DNA from: Apoderus coryli
Taxonomy: Eukaryota; Arthropoda; Insecta; Coleoptera; Attelabidae
Length of the DNA stretch: 64,000 bases
Direction of reading: 5' to 3'
Assembly (NCBI GenBank): GCA_911728435.2
Contig: OU452213.1
Location: forward strand, 6,365,834 to 6,429,833
Position 1 is the stretch's first letter, and each line of letters begins with the position of its first letter. The translations under genes were made by a program, and so were the position numbers. The notes beneath the pieces were generated by a model. The model did not search any database, was not told where the DNA came from, and was given only the letters and a program-made list of their open reading frames with translations. Positions 12,108 to 23,576 of this stretch are shown here, piece by piece.

Positions 12108-12306
12108 GAAATAGCAATTTAAAAGAAAGAAATAACAATTTAAAAGAAGAAATAACAATTTAAAAGAAAGAAATAACAATTTAAAAGAAGAAATAACAAT
12201 TTAAAAGAAAGAAATAACAATTCAAAAGAAGAAATAACAATTTAAAAGAAAGAAATAACAATTTAAAAGAAGAAATAACAATTTAAAAGAAAGAAATAAC
12301 AATTAA
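12108..12306 (+). repeat. Minisatellite with alternating 21- and 20-bp units
   Basis: About ten head-to-tail copies of GAAATAACAATTTAAAAGAA. The linker alternates strictly between AGAAAG and AGAAG for most of the array, so the true period is about 41 bp. Confidence 0.9.
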
Positions 12307-12339
12307 AATTTATTTTAATTTCGTATTTTTTCCTGTCTT

Positions 12340-12476
12340 CTTGAAATGTTTTTAAGCACGACATAACATCGTAGTCGTGCGTGTTTTTGTCGTTTAGGTT
12401 AAGTGAGGAGGCTACGTCTCAACTTCGCCTTTTGTGACACCTTTTATTTCAATAAAGTCATTTTATTATTATTATG
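12340..12476 (+). mobile_element. 3' tail of a 5'-truncated non-LTR element
   Basis: The sequence ends in CAATAAAGTCATTTTATTATT, the same kind of polyadenylation-signal plus (TTA)n end seen on several retroelements in this window. No coding part remains. The next RT relic starts directly on this tail. Confidence 0.55.
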
Positions 12477-13705
12477 GATGTATTTCGTACCCTCGGGGAG
12501 GGTCTGCGGATCGATGCGATTTATACAGATTTTTCGAAGGCTTTCGATAAGCTGGATCATTCGCTTGTCCTACGGAAAATGTCGAGGTTGGGTTTTCATG
12601 AGGATCTTTTAACGTTTTTTCCCTCCTACTTGTCTGATCGACAACACTAGGTCGAATACAATGGTCATAAATCGGAAACTTTCACACCCACCAGCGGAGC
12701 GCCTCAGGGCAGCTGTTTGGCACCATTAATATTTTCAATTTTCATTAATGACATATCCCAGGAACTTACAAGCAACCATTTGATGTTTGCAGACGATCGG
12801 AAGTTGTATCGTGTTATTCGAGACACTTCGGATTGCGTATTGTTGCAGCGCGACTTATCTAATTGCCTTTAAATATTAGAGTAAGTTTGTCATATTTTCG
12901 AAATCGCAAACTGTTTTTGAATATCGCTATCAGCTGAGTGACACTGCGCTTGAGTCTTGTGATGTTGTCTGGGATCTTGGAGTTTACGTCGACACTGAAT
13001 TGTCATTTAATTATCATATTCAAAGTATTACCCGAGATGCACTACGCATGCTTGGCTTTTTGTTTCGTGTTACCAAAGATTTTAGTGATATTGAATGTGC
13101 AACCAATTTGTATTGTGCTCTGGTAAGATCTAAGCTTGAGTACGCATCTATAATATGGTCTCCCATTTACCAAGCTCATGCAGGACACATTGAATACATA
13201 CAGCGCAAATTCCTTAAATATTTAGCGTTTAAAATCGACGGTAGATTGCCATGTAGAGGATTCGATCATAGAGCACTGCTCATCGCTTTCAAATGGTTTC
13301 GCTCGCAGAGTGTATGCCGGGCAACTCTTTCTGTTTAAGATTATAAATAGCTTGGTGGACTGTTCAAATCTACTCCGATCGTTAAATTTTAACATATCGC
13401 GCCCCTCTGCGAAGAGTAGCAGACTATTTCACGTTCCTGTTTTTCGTACTAATTATGAATCCAAAGCACCACTACTTCGAGCATGCCAAACATGTAACAT
13501 AGAAGGATTTAGTCAAGAAATTAACTATTTCAATGAGCCTGTAAGATCTTTCTGCGCTCAATTGCCTCGGTTCCTGCAAAATCTGGCCATCTGATGAATT
13601 ACAAATTAGTTTATTATTATAGTAGCTTCTTTATTTAGTTATATTGTCTTGTAATTGTGTCTGTAACCTGTTAGACAATGAAGAATATTATTATTATATA
13701 TTTAC
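12470..13705 (+). pseudogene. Jockey/CR1-group RT element, copy 1 of family B
   Basis: This is a 5'-truncated reverse transcriptase with its post-RT region and 3' end. In fragments it reads TDFSKAFDKLDHSL, PSYLSDRQ, then a tract coding SGAPQGSCLAPLIFSIF and NHLMFADDRKLYRVI (FADD catalytic box). The post-RT part is LSFNYHIQSITRDALRML, LEYASIIWSPIYQAH and YIQRKFLKYLAF, and a further frame 13310-13594 ends with CAQLPRFLQNLAI. Stops and frameshifts at about 12650, 12870 and 13290 disable it. The 3' UTR ends in CCTGTTAGACAATGAAGAAT followed by (TTA)n. The copy at 28342-29480 (minus) is the same family. Confidence 0.85.
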
Positions 13706-14590
13706 ATTCAAATTGCCCAATAAAAATTTGGAAAAATTGAAATCGTTAAACTGGGAAAACTCAGAGCTCATTAAAATAATAATTTTCATCAATATTAACA
13801 ATTAAAGCACATTCCAACTTAGTAGAAAAAATAAAAATATCGGTTTTTTCCTAATTGTTATTTCTTTAAGCTGCAACTATTTCTAAATTTAATTGAAATT
13901 TGTGGATTTTATATCTATATTCAAAAATCAATCGATATACTTCTCGTACATCTCTATTCCTTGTCCCCAGATTATTCTTTCCCAACTACCACATAGCCCC
14001 CCCTTTGGTTTTATGTGTGTGTGTGTATGTATGTACCGAATCATACCCCTCTTGCCCCCCCACAATCTTCCAATAATATACGGGCCCCCTTTTGGTTGCG
14101 TGCATAGTATACCCCTTCCCCCCTTCACAGTCCCGCCGGTGCCCTTCACTCTTCATTCGGCTTCAACGAACGCCAAAACGGTTGGCCTTGAACGAGTGCA
14201 TTGCTTTTAAGAAGAGTGCAGGAGAAAAGGCCTTTTTTGTTTTTGGACGGACGGCCGCAATGTGTTTGGCAAACGGTCAACGGACCATGCCAAGGCTGCG
14301 GCACTTGCAGAGGATCCATTGGATGTGTACTTATTTTACTTACTTACTTACTTTTTCACTTACACACGCTACGTAAAATGAAAACACAGTATTATACGCA
14401 TCAGGGCGAAAACACTAACCTATCATAATCGAAACAGGCTTGAATTACCGCCGAAACGCGGCGCAGGACCGGCTTAAGTGAGTGTTTAGTCCAATTATAA
14501 TCATCTAACAACATACGACTTAAGTATACCTAGTAAGTTTTATCGATAAAAGCTATGTTATGCGTAAAAGGTAAGGGATGATTCTGTGAT
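13706..14590. other. Spacer with C-rich tracts and a short TG run
   Basis: No gene family recognised. The stretch 13960-14160 is unusually rich in C runs and has a (GT)n/(GTAT)n run near 14014-14034. The phrase CCCCCCTTTTGGTT occurs twice in similar form (near 13998 and 14084), suggesting an old duplication. Open frames here are low-complexity. Confidence 0.4.
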
Positions 14591-14591
14591 A

Positions 14592-15690
14592 ACAATTAAT
14601 AATAATAATAATAAATGGTTTTTATTTTTGAAAGTAACAATATCATAACACTATACCTACATATAACACAGTTAAAACAGTCACTAGATAAGGCGAAGTC
14701 TACCCTAAATAGCAACCAACATGAGTTAAACAATAGTACACAAATACAAAAAATTAACACTATTCTTCCATATCATTTGCCTATCTATAAATCACCGTGT
14801 GCGAAATAAAAAAAAATAAAAAAGATCACCCTGTGATTGCACGATTCCACTCTCAAAGGACAAGACTCTACTATAAAGTTAAAAGGAATAAAAGTGAAAT
14901 AATAAGAAAGAGAATCAATTAATGGTATCGATTAAGAAGGTATCTCTTAAAATTAAACTTAAACTTAGCTGGACTGAATATCCGGAACCCCTTAGGAATA
15001 GTATTATAGAGCTTTATAGCGTTGTATGTAAAACCCCTCTGAAAAAGCGATGTGCGATGATGTGGTAAGGTAAGGCGGTCAATGTGTCGAACATCTCTAT
15101 CATGAATATCCCTCCTAGGTACAAGTTTTTCTCTAATATCAGAAGGAGCATCTGAATCAAACGTTATATGAATAACAAAATTCCCAAGATGCAGAAGGCG
15201 ACGATCCTCCATTCTCAGCCAGCCCATATCATGGATTACCTGGGACACGCGATCATACTTTCTAAGACCCTTTACAAATCTAGCACAACAGTTCTGAACT
15301 CTTTGTATGCGTTCACGATCCATGCTGTCCAACAGAGGACCGTAAACAAAATCACAATAATTAAAGGTAGATAAAACCAATGCTTCACATAGTGTTTGAC
15401 GCAACCCCCGGCCCAAAATATGTTTATTTGAATACAAGAGTTTTAAGGTAACGTATGACTTTCTAAGCAACCCTTTCACGTGCTCCCGACATCTCAATGA
15501 AATATCCATATTCACACCCAAGTTCCTTACTATTTATTACAACTCTAAAATTTTCTTTGAGAAAATCTACATCATTTCTATTGCTAAACAGTAGCAGGTT
15601 TGATTTTGATGGATTCAACTTTAAATTATGATTCCTGGAGAGAGTGTACAATACATGAAGATCGGCGTTGACGTTCTTTTGGGCCATTCT
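14592..15690 (-). pseudogene. Jockey/CR1-group RT element 3' part (family E)
   Basis: This is the end of the RT domain and the post-RT region. The upstream frame 15463-15687 reads LHVLYTLSRNHNLKLNPSKS, the segment after the catalytic box. A frameshift near 15515 leads to 14919-15521: GVNMDISLRCREHVKGLL, STFNYCDFVYGPLLD, RIQRVQNCCARFVKGLRK, and LTLPHHRTSLFQRGFTYNA near the C-terminus. On the coding strand the 3' end is AATAAAAACCATTTATTATT plus repeats. The catalytic YADD and everything 5' are gone. Related 3' parts lie at 22735-23362 and 25640-26751. Confidence 0.82.
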
Positions 15691-16691
15691 TCTTCTTTAG
15701 TATACATTTTTTTTAAACCATCCTCTGAAAATTTTCACATTCAAAATTTAAAAAAAAGTTTCGAATAAAAGTAGTTTATATATATAGGAAATTTTGTTTT
15801 TCGTGACCCTTTTTCCACTACGAGGGTTGCCTTTTATTATTCATATTTCCGATAAGTTTAAGAAGTATGCATTTTTTAAATTTTTAAAGCCTTTTTTAAA
15901 CCCCTGGCCTACGCTCAATGTTTTTCACCTAGACATATCCTAGTAGTATTTTTGTACCAAATTTATTTTTTATTTTTTTTTCTCTTTGTTGACCATATCT
16001 CAAATTAAAATAATTATAAATATGTTTGGTTTAATTTGGTAGATGATCAACAAAAAGAAAATTATGTTCTTGAAATAGTCGACGAAATTCACGAAACAAA
16101 TCTAGATTTCTCTAAAAATTGCACATCAACCCAACAAGTTTCGGAGCACGAAGTTCCATCATCAGTGGTTAGTAAAATTATAGAAAGCTGGTTCAACATT
16201 ATTGTTATAATTTATGTTGTATTATAGGAGAAATGTACTAATTCATTTCGTGAAAAAAATGTCTTATTTTAAAATAAATCACACATATTCTTAATATTTT
16301 GGTAAAATTTGTTAAACCATTTTTTTTTTTGCCAAAAACTTTCATATCTCATTATTTTGAGCCTTATTACACCTTTTCTCTTTGTAAACCATTAAATTAA
16401 AGGGAAAAACTTTTTAAAATAGCAAATGAATTCAACTATTTACTATCTTTCAGCAATTTTATTTTAAGAACATGTCATTCTATTCGACTTTAATATGAAC
16501 AACTTCTTTAAAATTAAAAAAAACAAAAGGAAATTTATAAAAAAGGAAAAAAATGTATATTATGTTAATATGTAGTATCTTAGTAATTTAAATTTTATTT
16601 TATTTGATTTGTGTTTAAATATTGTTTCACAAAATGGTGAGGCTATATAAGAATAAAAGCTTATCAATTTTCCTTTCAGTTTTTGATGTTA

Positions 16692-16758
16692 TATACAGGG
16701 TGTCTCATTTGGAAAATTCGAGTAAAACTCAAATTTGAGTTTGGACTCACCCTGTATA
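16692..16758. mobile_element. 67-bp palindromic MITE end pair
   Basis: TATACAGGGTGTCTCATTTGG on the left faces TTTGGACTCACCCTGTATA on the right, with an inner palindrome ACTCAAATTTGAGT. TA lies at both outer edges, as expected for Tc1/mariner-type insertion. A further CACCCTGTATA at 17107 could be the true right end of a longer, 426-bp element. Confidence 0.6.
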
Positions 16759-17509
16759 CAGGTTTTGTACTATATACTAACAATTATCTTTTTCTAAAAG
16801 TTGATAACGATCAAAAAGCTATGCCCGTAAGAAGCAGAGTTTAAATTATTTCAGTTCCAGTACAGAACCCTTAGAATTCGCCATGTTTTGCATATTATAC
16901 TAGTGGTAACTTTTGAGCCAATCTGTATAATTTTCTAAAATTTTAGTATGATTAATGTCAAGTCGAAACCAATGAAATTGTGGAATAATAAATAGGGCTT
17001 TCCGTTTAAAAAAACGTACTTTAAAACTGCCTACACACTGGCTGCTTAGTTTTGCGTGAAATTTTTGGTCTTTGAGGTAATATCGAACTTCGACGCACTA
17101 ATAACTCACCCTGTATATAACGAAATTTGTGGACCTGACATCGTTTGCTTTATAAACAACAGTCTATTTTTTATTAATTGCCAGATTTCGTTGGTTCATA
17201 GTATAAAAAGGCCAATCCGGCCACTATAATGTGTACATTTCCAAAATCCCACTGAACTACACCGTGTTATAAATAGACCACACGCCGAATAAATTTGGCC
17301 AACCCTAACCTACCGCTACGCCTAAAAAAAAACTTTCGATTGTTGTCTCGTCACTGCATTTTTGCGCGTTCTACTGGTTCCACTCCACAGTGTAGGCATT
17401 TTTTTTTTTTTATGTTTTTAGGTTCATCAGAGGTCAAACTAAATGCATTTCGGTAAATTGTATTTTGTTTGAGGCAGAGGTGTGGATCTTGAGTTTTTCC
17501 ATTGATGCA

Positions 17510-17530
17510 CAGTGGCGTCTCGTGCAACTT
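17510..17530 (+). repeat. hAT-type terminal sequence, solo
   Basis: CAGTGGCGTCTCGTGCAAC resembles the CAGTGGCGGCTSGT ends at 39417, 42014 and 63972. I did not find a partner end nearby. Confidence 0.45.
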
Positions 17531-17819
17531 GAATAAATGGAAGTTTTTTGGAAAGGATTTTATTTATTCGCCTACACTAGGTAATGTTATCCCCATCTTC
17601 CTTGTCACACAGAAATGCGCATCGTATGGGAACATTTTTACCTTAGCGTTTAATTAAAGTTCTAATTATGCCATGTGTTTTTGCTTTCAAAATGATATGC
17701 ATATGAGCAGTGACGTGACTTTCTTGGCCTGTCAAAATTGACATTTTTTTCGGAAAATTTAAAAAAATTACCTTATTTTTAAGGTGTCAAAGAAAAAAGT
17801 TGTTTGTATTTTACTTTTT

Positions 17820-17925
17820 TACCATGAGGCAGTCCTAGGATTTTGGTTGAAAACGCTTAAGCCCTCTGATAGGCGTAGACACACCACTAAATTTTCATAT
17901 ATCAGTAGGGGTCGGTAACTGTAAA
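17820..17925 (+). repeat. Dispersed repeat, copy 1
   Basis: It is similar in direct orientation to 28195-28300. Shared phrases are TTTTTGGTTGAAAWCG, TTTTCATATAKCAGTRGGGG and TAGCCCT/AAGCCCT. The element type is unknown and no coding is seen. Confidence 0.65.
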
Positions 17926-18683
17926 ATATTAAGCATCATCACACGATCTCGGATCTCGAACGGACACCCGCAATTTCAACCACCTATGTACGCTGTGTAA
18001 GATAGCTGCGTATCCATGCGGCCGCTGTTCCTCTGGCTTATGGAATCTGAAGAAATATCAGAAATATCAGGACTGAGTAATAGAAAACGTTCAGGTAGTG
18101 AGCGATAATTAAGCCATTTGTGTACTGACAGGCTCTTACATTAAAAAAAACGTAACTTTGATATGTATTTTTTTTCGGACCACCCTGTATACTTGGAAAT
18201 GAGGAAAAATTCAAATTGCCTCCAGTTTTGATACCGTCAAATATTCCACATCAATTTCGAAGATGATAATTTACCTACGAGCCGCACACAAAATACCAAT
18301 CAACGAAGGTCAATGACATTTTTTATTGCAGTTGAAAGAAAAACAAAAAAAAAAAAAAAGATTCCACATAATAATAATACCATAACACACTACTACAGCT
18401 ATAATTAACTCGGCTGCCGAAACCCGACGACCTCTGATGAACCCTAAAATATACAAACAACACAATGTGACGAGCGAGGGGGCGGCCAAAAGAGGGGACC
18501 ATATCGAGTGAGTAAGTAGCATGGAACCAGTTAGCGTAAAAATGCAAGCCATCGAAAGTAGTAGGTATGTAGTATGTATAATGAATAATATGAATTGTGT
18601 TGAGGCAGGTTAGGGTCGGCTGAAAATCATTGGTGGAACACATACTGAACTTCATAATTAAATTAATATTATCCTTAGTAGGT

Positions 18684-19015
18684 CTATTGGCATTGCAAAA
18701 TAGCCTCAAGAGATCCTGCTACAAGTCGGTTTCTCTCGTCGGTCCACTGAATCCATGAAAAAATTCTTTCAGAATTTGCATTGTGTGCGGGAATTGAGAA
18801 TAAATGTCCACACTCATTTTTAATCCAAAGGGTCAGACTGTTTTTTTTTTTACAAAATAGCGCCATAAAAAATGATGAAGACTATGTGACCATTTCTGAA
18901 GATACTCGATAGCACTAAATCGTTAACTTCTGCAGAAATTGATCATTCTATGGCAGCCTGATAAACTAGAAGAATGAGTAATGCAAAGTCAAGAATGGGA
19001 ACCTAATTATTAAAA
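18684..19015 (-). pseudogene. hAT transposase C-terminal dimerisation domain relic
   Basis: The minus frame 18684-18866 reads LWIKNECGHLFSIPAHNANS, then ERIFSWIQWTDERNRLV and SLEAILQC. This is the characteristic C-terminal hAT dimerisation region, where SN-x-x-SERxFS and an RNRL tract are typical. The right-hand flank (18870-19015) recurs at 19850-19960 and 21795-21895, so it is probably the end of the same element. No N-terminal zinc finger or catalytic core is left. Confidence 0.75.
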
Positions 19016-19020
19016 ATTCT

Positions 19021-19738
19021 TGCAGGTTTTATTTGCTTGTGGGCTCGAGTGTCTTGGCAGTTGTTTCATATTAATCTATATTGTTTGTCTTGTAAATGTT
19101 ATGTAATATTGTTATTTTCTTCTTTATTTGTTATTTTTTGGTGTTTTTAATGTTTTGATATTTTTTTTAATGTTTTTGATCTTGAATCTAGTTTAATTTG
19201 TTATTTAATATTGTTATTCTCTTCTTTATTTGTTATTTTTTGGTGTTTTTCATGTTTTTGATAATTTTTTAATGTTTTGATATTTTTTTAATGTTTTTAA
19301 TCTTGAATTTAGTTTAATTTGTTATGTAATATTGTTATTTTCTTCTTTATTTGTTATTTTTTGGTGTTTTTAATGTTTTTGATCTTGAATATAGTTTAAT
19401 TTGTTATGTAATATTGTTATTTTCTTCTTTTTTTGTTATTTTTTGGTGTTTTTAATGGTTTTGATAATTTTTTAATGTTTTGATATTTTTTTTTAATGTT
19501 TTTTATCTTGAATTTATTTTAATTCGTTATGTAATATTGTTATTCTCTTCTTTATTTGTTATTTTTTGGTGTTTTTAATGTTTTTGATAATTTTTTAATG
19601 TTTTGATATTTTTTTTAATGTTTTTGATCTTGAATTTAGTTTAATTTGTAATTTTTGTAAATGTAATTGAATCTTGACATACCAATGTATATAAATTGTA
19701 CAGCACCTAATGGCCAATAAAAAAAAATTGAAAACTCG
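19021..19738 (+). mobile_element. Retroelement 3' UTR with T-rich tandem repeats and poly(A)
   Basis: About six units of 80-123 bp, marked by ATGTAATATTGTTATTYTCT near 19101, 19202, 19324, 19406 and 19529. Unit length varies with the number of inner TTTTTTAATGTTTTGATA pieces. After the array comes unique sequence ending in GGCCAATAAAAAAAAATTG, a polyadenylation signal and A tail. It splits two hAT relics, which fits a 5'-truncated non-LTR insertion. Confidence 0.7.
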
Positions 19739-19960
19739 CATTGGATGCAGTAATTCAAAATAAATATTCACAAATTTTGAGAAGTTCAGATTTTTGATCC
19801 AAATGGTCAGAGTGTTTCCTTTTCTTTAGAAAATAGAGCCATTTTTATTCAACGGATTTGCATTGCCACTCTTCAAATTCTCTGACAAAAAAAATTATGA
19901 AGACTCTCTGACCATTTCTGAAGATAGTCGATAGCAAATATAATTTCTGTTGCAACATTT
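19739..19960 (-). pseudogene. Second, more decayed hAT transposase relic
   Basis: On the minus strand, NTLTIWIKN then KFVNIYF resembles the SLTLWIKNECGHLFSIP stretch of the relic at 18684, but the SERIFS motif is lost. The flank GACCATTTCTGAAGATAGTC near 19908 matches 18889-18908. It is a diverged duplicate of the same hAT end. Confidence 0.55.
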
Positions 19961-20097
19961 GGTATTAAGCTTAATTTCTGCTGATGACTCATTCTTTAAT
20001 TTTGAGGTTTGAATGCCTATAAAGTTAGCTGTTTTCTTTCAATCAAAGACTTTTGTGTATCGAGTAGCTATACCGTCAGGGTCCAATTACGCCGCAT

Positions 20098-21470
20098 CTA
20101 TAATAATAATAATTAGAAAGGGGGAACTGCGCGAACTTGACGTGAGGACGCGAAAGATGATGACATTGCACCGAAGTCATTATCCTAAGGCATCCGTTCC
20201 TAGGCTCTACCTCCCACGACATCGGGGGGGCCGAGGACTCTTAAGTTTGGAGTGTATTCATGGCAGAGTGGTACTGGGTGCATCCTGCGAGGTGATTAGT
20301 GCTAGAGATCCGTATCTCCGCATGGTACTAGATCACGAACATGCGGGTATTGGAGCGTTTCTCTTTTCGGCGGCACAACGGGTTGCAAATGAGCTCTCCT
20401 TAGTTCTTGACGACCGGCGAGCGCGTGAAGGCTCAATAACTGAGTTGACTCGCGTAAACCGGAAGGCCCGCTTAAAGGAGGCAGAGGTCAGTCGGCTTTT
20501 GCAGCTTCACAAAGACAAGCCCCTACATGGTGTCTTCTACAACACCATAGAGGACATGGGCTTGTCGAGGCCGCTGACCTTCTCCTTTTTAAGATCCAGC
20601 GGGTTAAAGTCAGAGACGGAGGGTTTCATTGTCGCCTGTCAGGATGGGGTGTTTAACACATTGGCCTTGAGGTACCTACAGATTTATGTAGAGCCTGCCA
20701 TTCTGCACCGGAGACTCTTATGCACTTGTTGTCGGCTTGCCCGACCTATGCAGCCTCCGGCTATATTCATCGCCATAATGCGGCAGTACGAGTGCTGTAT
20801 TTCCATCTACGGCACTCGTACGGTATTGACGACACCCCGGTGCTGCCGTACGCTCCTACAGATATTCCGTCCGTAATAGGGAATGGATCATGCAAAATCT
20901 CCTGGAACTGTCCATTCCCTACGTTCCGGCCTCGAATACCGAATAAGCCGGACATCGTTCTCCTTGACAACACGAACCGAAAACGTCATCGAGTTCTCGG
21001 CTCCAGCCGAGAGGAACATTGTTGTCAAGGAGAATGAGAAGCGGACGAAGTATCAGGATCTCCTCTATGACCTTCGTAGGATGTACCCACGACACTCTGT
21101 GGTCCTTGTGGTGCTGCTTATCGGGTCATTGGGAGGCATGCGCCAGACGCTGGTCTCAAATTTGCAGAAGATCCCTGCTTGCTACAACGTGCCGGATATT
21201 CTGGCAAGCGGGATGCAGAAACAGGTCATCCTCGGATCGTTGCGTTTGCTCAGGGCACATGAATCTGGGGTTCTTACTCACTAACCACACGGCGTGTGGA
21301 GTGGGTGAGAATTGAACAACCGGCCATGCTCCTCTGACACCTGCCGGGGTCGGAGACGGTAGGGACGACGGGGGGCCATCTGTGTCTGCACACTCCAGAA
21401 CACTTCATTCTATTTCTTTCTGGAGGGTGCAGAATTAACAACGCTGGAGACAGGCCGCTTCAGCAAATGG
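20098..21470 (+). pseudogene. R4/Dong-like retrotransposon 3' part with restriction-like endonuclease
   Basis: The frame from about 20115 reads KGELRELDVRTRKMMTLHRS, then YLPRHRGGRGLLSLE, the post-RT region of R2/R4-type elements. A frameshift before 20687 gives a CX2CX8HX4C zinc knuckle (CRACHSAPETLMHLLSAC) and YIHRHNAAVRVLYFHLRHS. Then NKPDIVLLD appears. Another frameshift near 20970 gives VIEFSAPAERNIVVKENEK and KYQDLLYDLRRMYP, together a PD-(D/E)XK type endonuclease. The C-terminus is LLRAHESGVLTH. RT is missing. The fragment begins immediately after (TAA)n at 20100-20113, and Dong is known for TAA-repeat targets. Confidence 0.85.
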
Positions 21471-21794
21471 TTTAAAATAAGAAAGGCCTTTATTTTAAGC
21501 GTGGCAAAGGTCAGCAAAGCTGTTTGCTTTACCGAGCCTGCTAAATGTTACAACAATAAACTTAACAATTTTTTCTACAAATAATTAAATTAAAATACTG
21601 ACATAAGAAAATAAATTATAACTTTAGTAAAGTTTAAAGTATGGAAAAAGATGTAGGAACACAACATAAAAGTACAAACAAAAAGACAACCTCAATCAGT
21701 TGCGATGAAGGCAATGTTCTTATCTCCAAAGGAATATCATTAAAAAATATTCATCTAGAATTACATTTACTATCAGAACCGAGGCGGGTTCTAA

Positions 21795-21895
21795 CACTCA
21801 GTATTATTGATCCTGCAGAAATTGAGCATTCTATGGAACTTTGATAAACTAAAACAATGACTAATGCAAAGTCAAGAATGGTAACCTAATTACTA
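21795..21895 (+). repeat. hAT flank repeat, copy near 18930-19015
   Basis: CTGCAGAAATTGAGCATTCT and TAATGCAAAGTCAAGAATGG match 18930-19010 with few differences. This is a third fragment of the same dispersed element. Confidence 0.7.
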
Positions 21896-22234
21896 AATAT
21901 TTAACCACAAATTAACATTCAAAAATAAAATTGGTTTGTCCTCGAACAAAACTAAAGATAAACAATAATAAAACAATGACCCCAAAGTTTAGTTTAGCAA
22001 CCGAAATATGCAGCCAACAGTGACACGCATTGGAACCAGTTGCAGTGTGCTAAACAATAATAATAAAATTCATTATTAGGTATAATAAATGCAATGGAAA
22101 GTATATTGTCGTAGGTTAGGGATAAATGGCCGAAATTCACCTCACATTGTGTGTGCATATTATAAAAGGTAATTCAATACCTTCGGGGTTTTTGAATATA
22201 CACATTTCCGTTTCCTTAACGACATTATAGTAAA

Positions 22235-22251
22235 CAGTGGCGGATTCATGG
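22235..22251 (+). repeat. hAT-type terminal sequence, solo
   Basis: CAGTGGCGGATTCATGG is a typical hAT-style end. No partner was recognised nearby. Confidence 0.4.
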
Positions 22252-22734
22252 GTTTTAACTCGCTTAGTGAAATTCATTTCTCCGAAATAAGGTATCTACT
22301 TGGTGTTTAAACTATACAATTTTGAGAGGCTTTGCTGATCACCCTTTATTATTCTGACAGTTTCTTTTAATTTCCTTTTTGTGGAGTTAGTTAGATTCGT
22401 ACTCTGGAACTTCGGCGTTGTCTCTTAGAATTCTATATCCTATTGATACGCGTGTTCGGCTATTTTGAAGAAAATGCTGCTAGTGGTTTTAGGGCTTGTG
22501 GAGTTTAGTCTGTAAATCGACATGTTTTTCAAGAAAATTACTTTGTTGCAGCCAACAAGAAAGTTGTAAGTTGCCGTCTACGATAAAAAGAAGCTGACGA
22601 TATATCATTCCACTGTCCAAATTTTTTTTTTTATTTATTTCCATAAATTACATAATATAACAAAATTATTAACTTACTCTAATTATGTATAAATAAATAA
22701 ATAATAGGGAGGGAGAATGGTGACTGCAGGATGT

Positions 22735-23362
22735 AAAAACTTTGCGAAGTCTAATGTGGTTGAAAATGGATAACCGTTGGCAATTTCATTTGGGTAATTT
22801 TCTCTTTAATATTCTTAAGTGCGGCAACGCCCCTGCATCTATAAAAAGTAGACTTAATTTTAGAACTTCAATTCATCAACTGAATATTAGATATCCCAAT
22901 AAATTAACCCTACCTCGTCATCATACTGCCTTATATCGTAGATCTTTTACGTATAACGCCATCAGCTTATACAACTCATTGCCTGGTGATTTGACTGAGC
23001 TGAGTAGTTTTGGGGGTTTCAGGAGACTTTTTAAAGATTTTCTTATTAGAAGTCAGCAATAGTATAATTACCTGTCTGATCCACACATCTCTCCTTATAC
23101 TTAATGATCATTGTAACTAAGGGTGTTGAGCGTGATTTGCCTGATTGTTAATATTTTCTTTTTTTTATATTCTGTCTATGGTCTGGTTAAGTAGAATAGC
23201 CAAGTGAGCTAGACTTCGCCAGATTGTAGCTGCACACAAAGTATTGAAATTTGATTGTTATTGTTGTTAATGATATTTAAGTTGAGAATTCAATTGTATT
23301 GTATATTTCTTGTTTCCTACCAATAAAGCCCATTTATTATTATTATTATTATTATTATTAAG
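22735..23362 (+). pseudogene. Jockey/CR1-group RT element, extreme 3' end (family E)
   Basis: A 5'-truncated copy with only the last ~105 codons of the ORF: MWLKMDNRWQFHLGNFLF, NKLTLPRHHTALYRRSFTYN, then SLYNSLPGDLTEL, ending with a stop at 23062. The 3' UTR ends in CCAATAAAGCCCATTTATTA followed by a long (TTA)n at 23335-23360. It is collinear with the C-terminus of the relic at 14592-15690. Confidence 0.82.
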
Positions 23363-23576
23363 TTTGTCCACCTCCTACAGACACTCTAAAAACTCTCCAC
23401 GCACTTTTTAATTACTTCAACTTACAAACTTGGTAATATTTTCAAAATTAGTAACAAAAACTTAAATTATAATTGTAACAAAAATTCCTATTCAAAGATA
23501 AACAATAAATATTAAAACAAAATAAAGTAACCAAACTGTATAATGATGATACAGGCAAACAGACACAGAAGCAGCT

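Larger units (their letters stand above)
15691..18683. other. Spacer with MITE-like and hAT-like ends
   Basis: No coding gene supported in 3 kb. It holds short palindromic transposon ends at 16692-16758, 17107-17117 and 18181-18191, a hAT-type end at 17510, and a dispersed repeat at 17820-17925. A stretch near 16990-17040 echoes the satellite boxes (GGGCTTTCCG, CTGCCTACACACT). Open frames at 16036-16227 and 18310-18552 match nothing I know. Confidence 0.4.
21471..22734. other. Spacer with hAT-related pieces
   Basis: Contains a hAT-relic flank repeat (21795-21895) and a hAT-type end (22235). A short plus frame at 21641-21844 (MEKDVGTQHKSTNKKTTSIS) runs into the hAT repeat and matches nothing I know. 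The rest is AT-rich. Confidence 0.4.

Noticed and set aside
13893..14428. Several overlapping open frames with Pro/Cys-rich products
   Set aside because: They arise from C-rich tracts and TG repeats, have no family resemblance, and run on both strands. They look like composition effects.
18310..18709. Minus-strand frames with hydrophobic runs that could suggest a membrane protein
   Set aside because: No recognisable family, a poly(A/T) run at one end and no conserved motif. I cannot support a gene.
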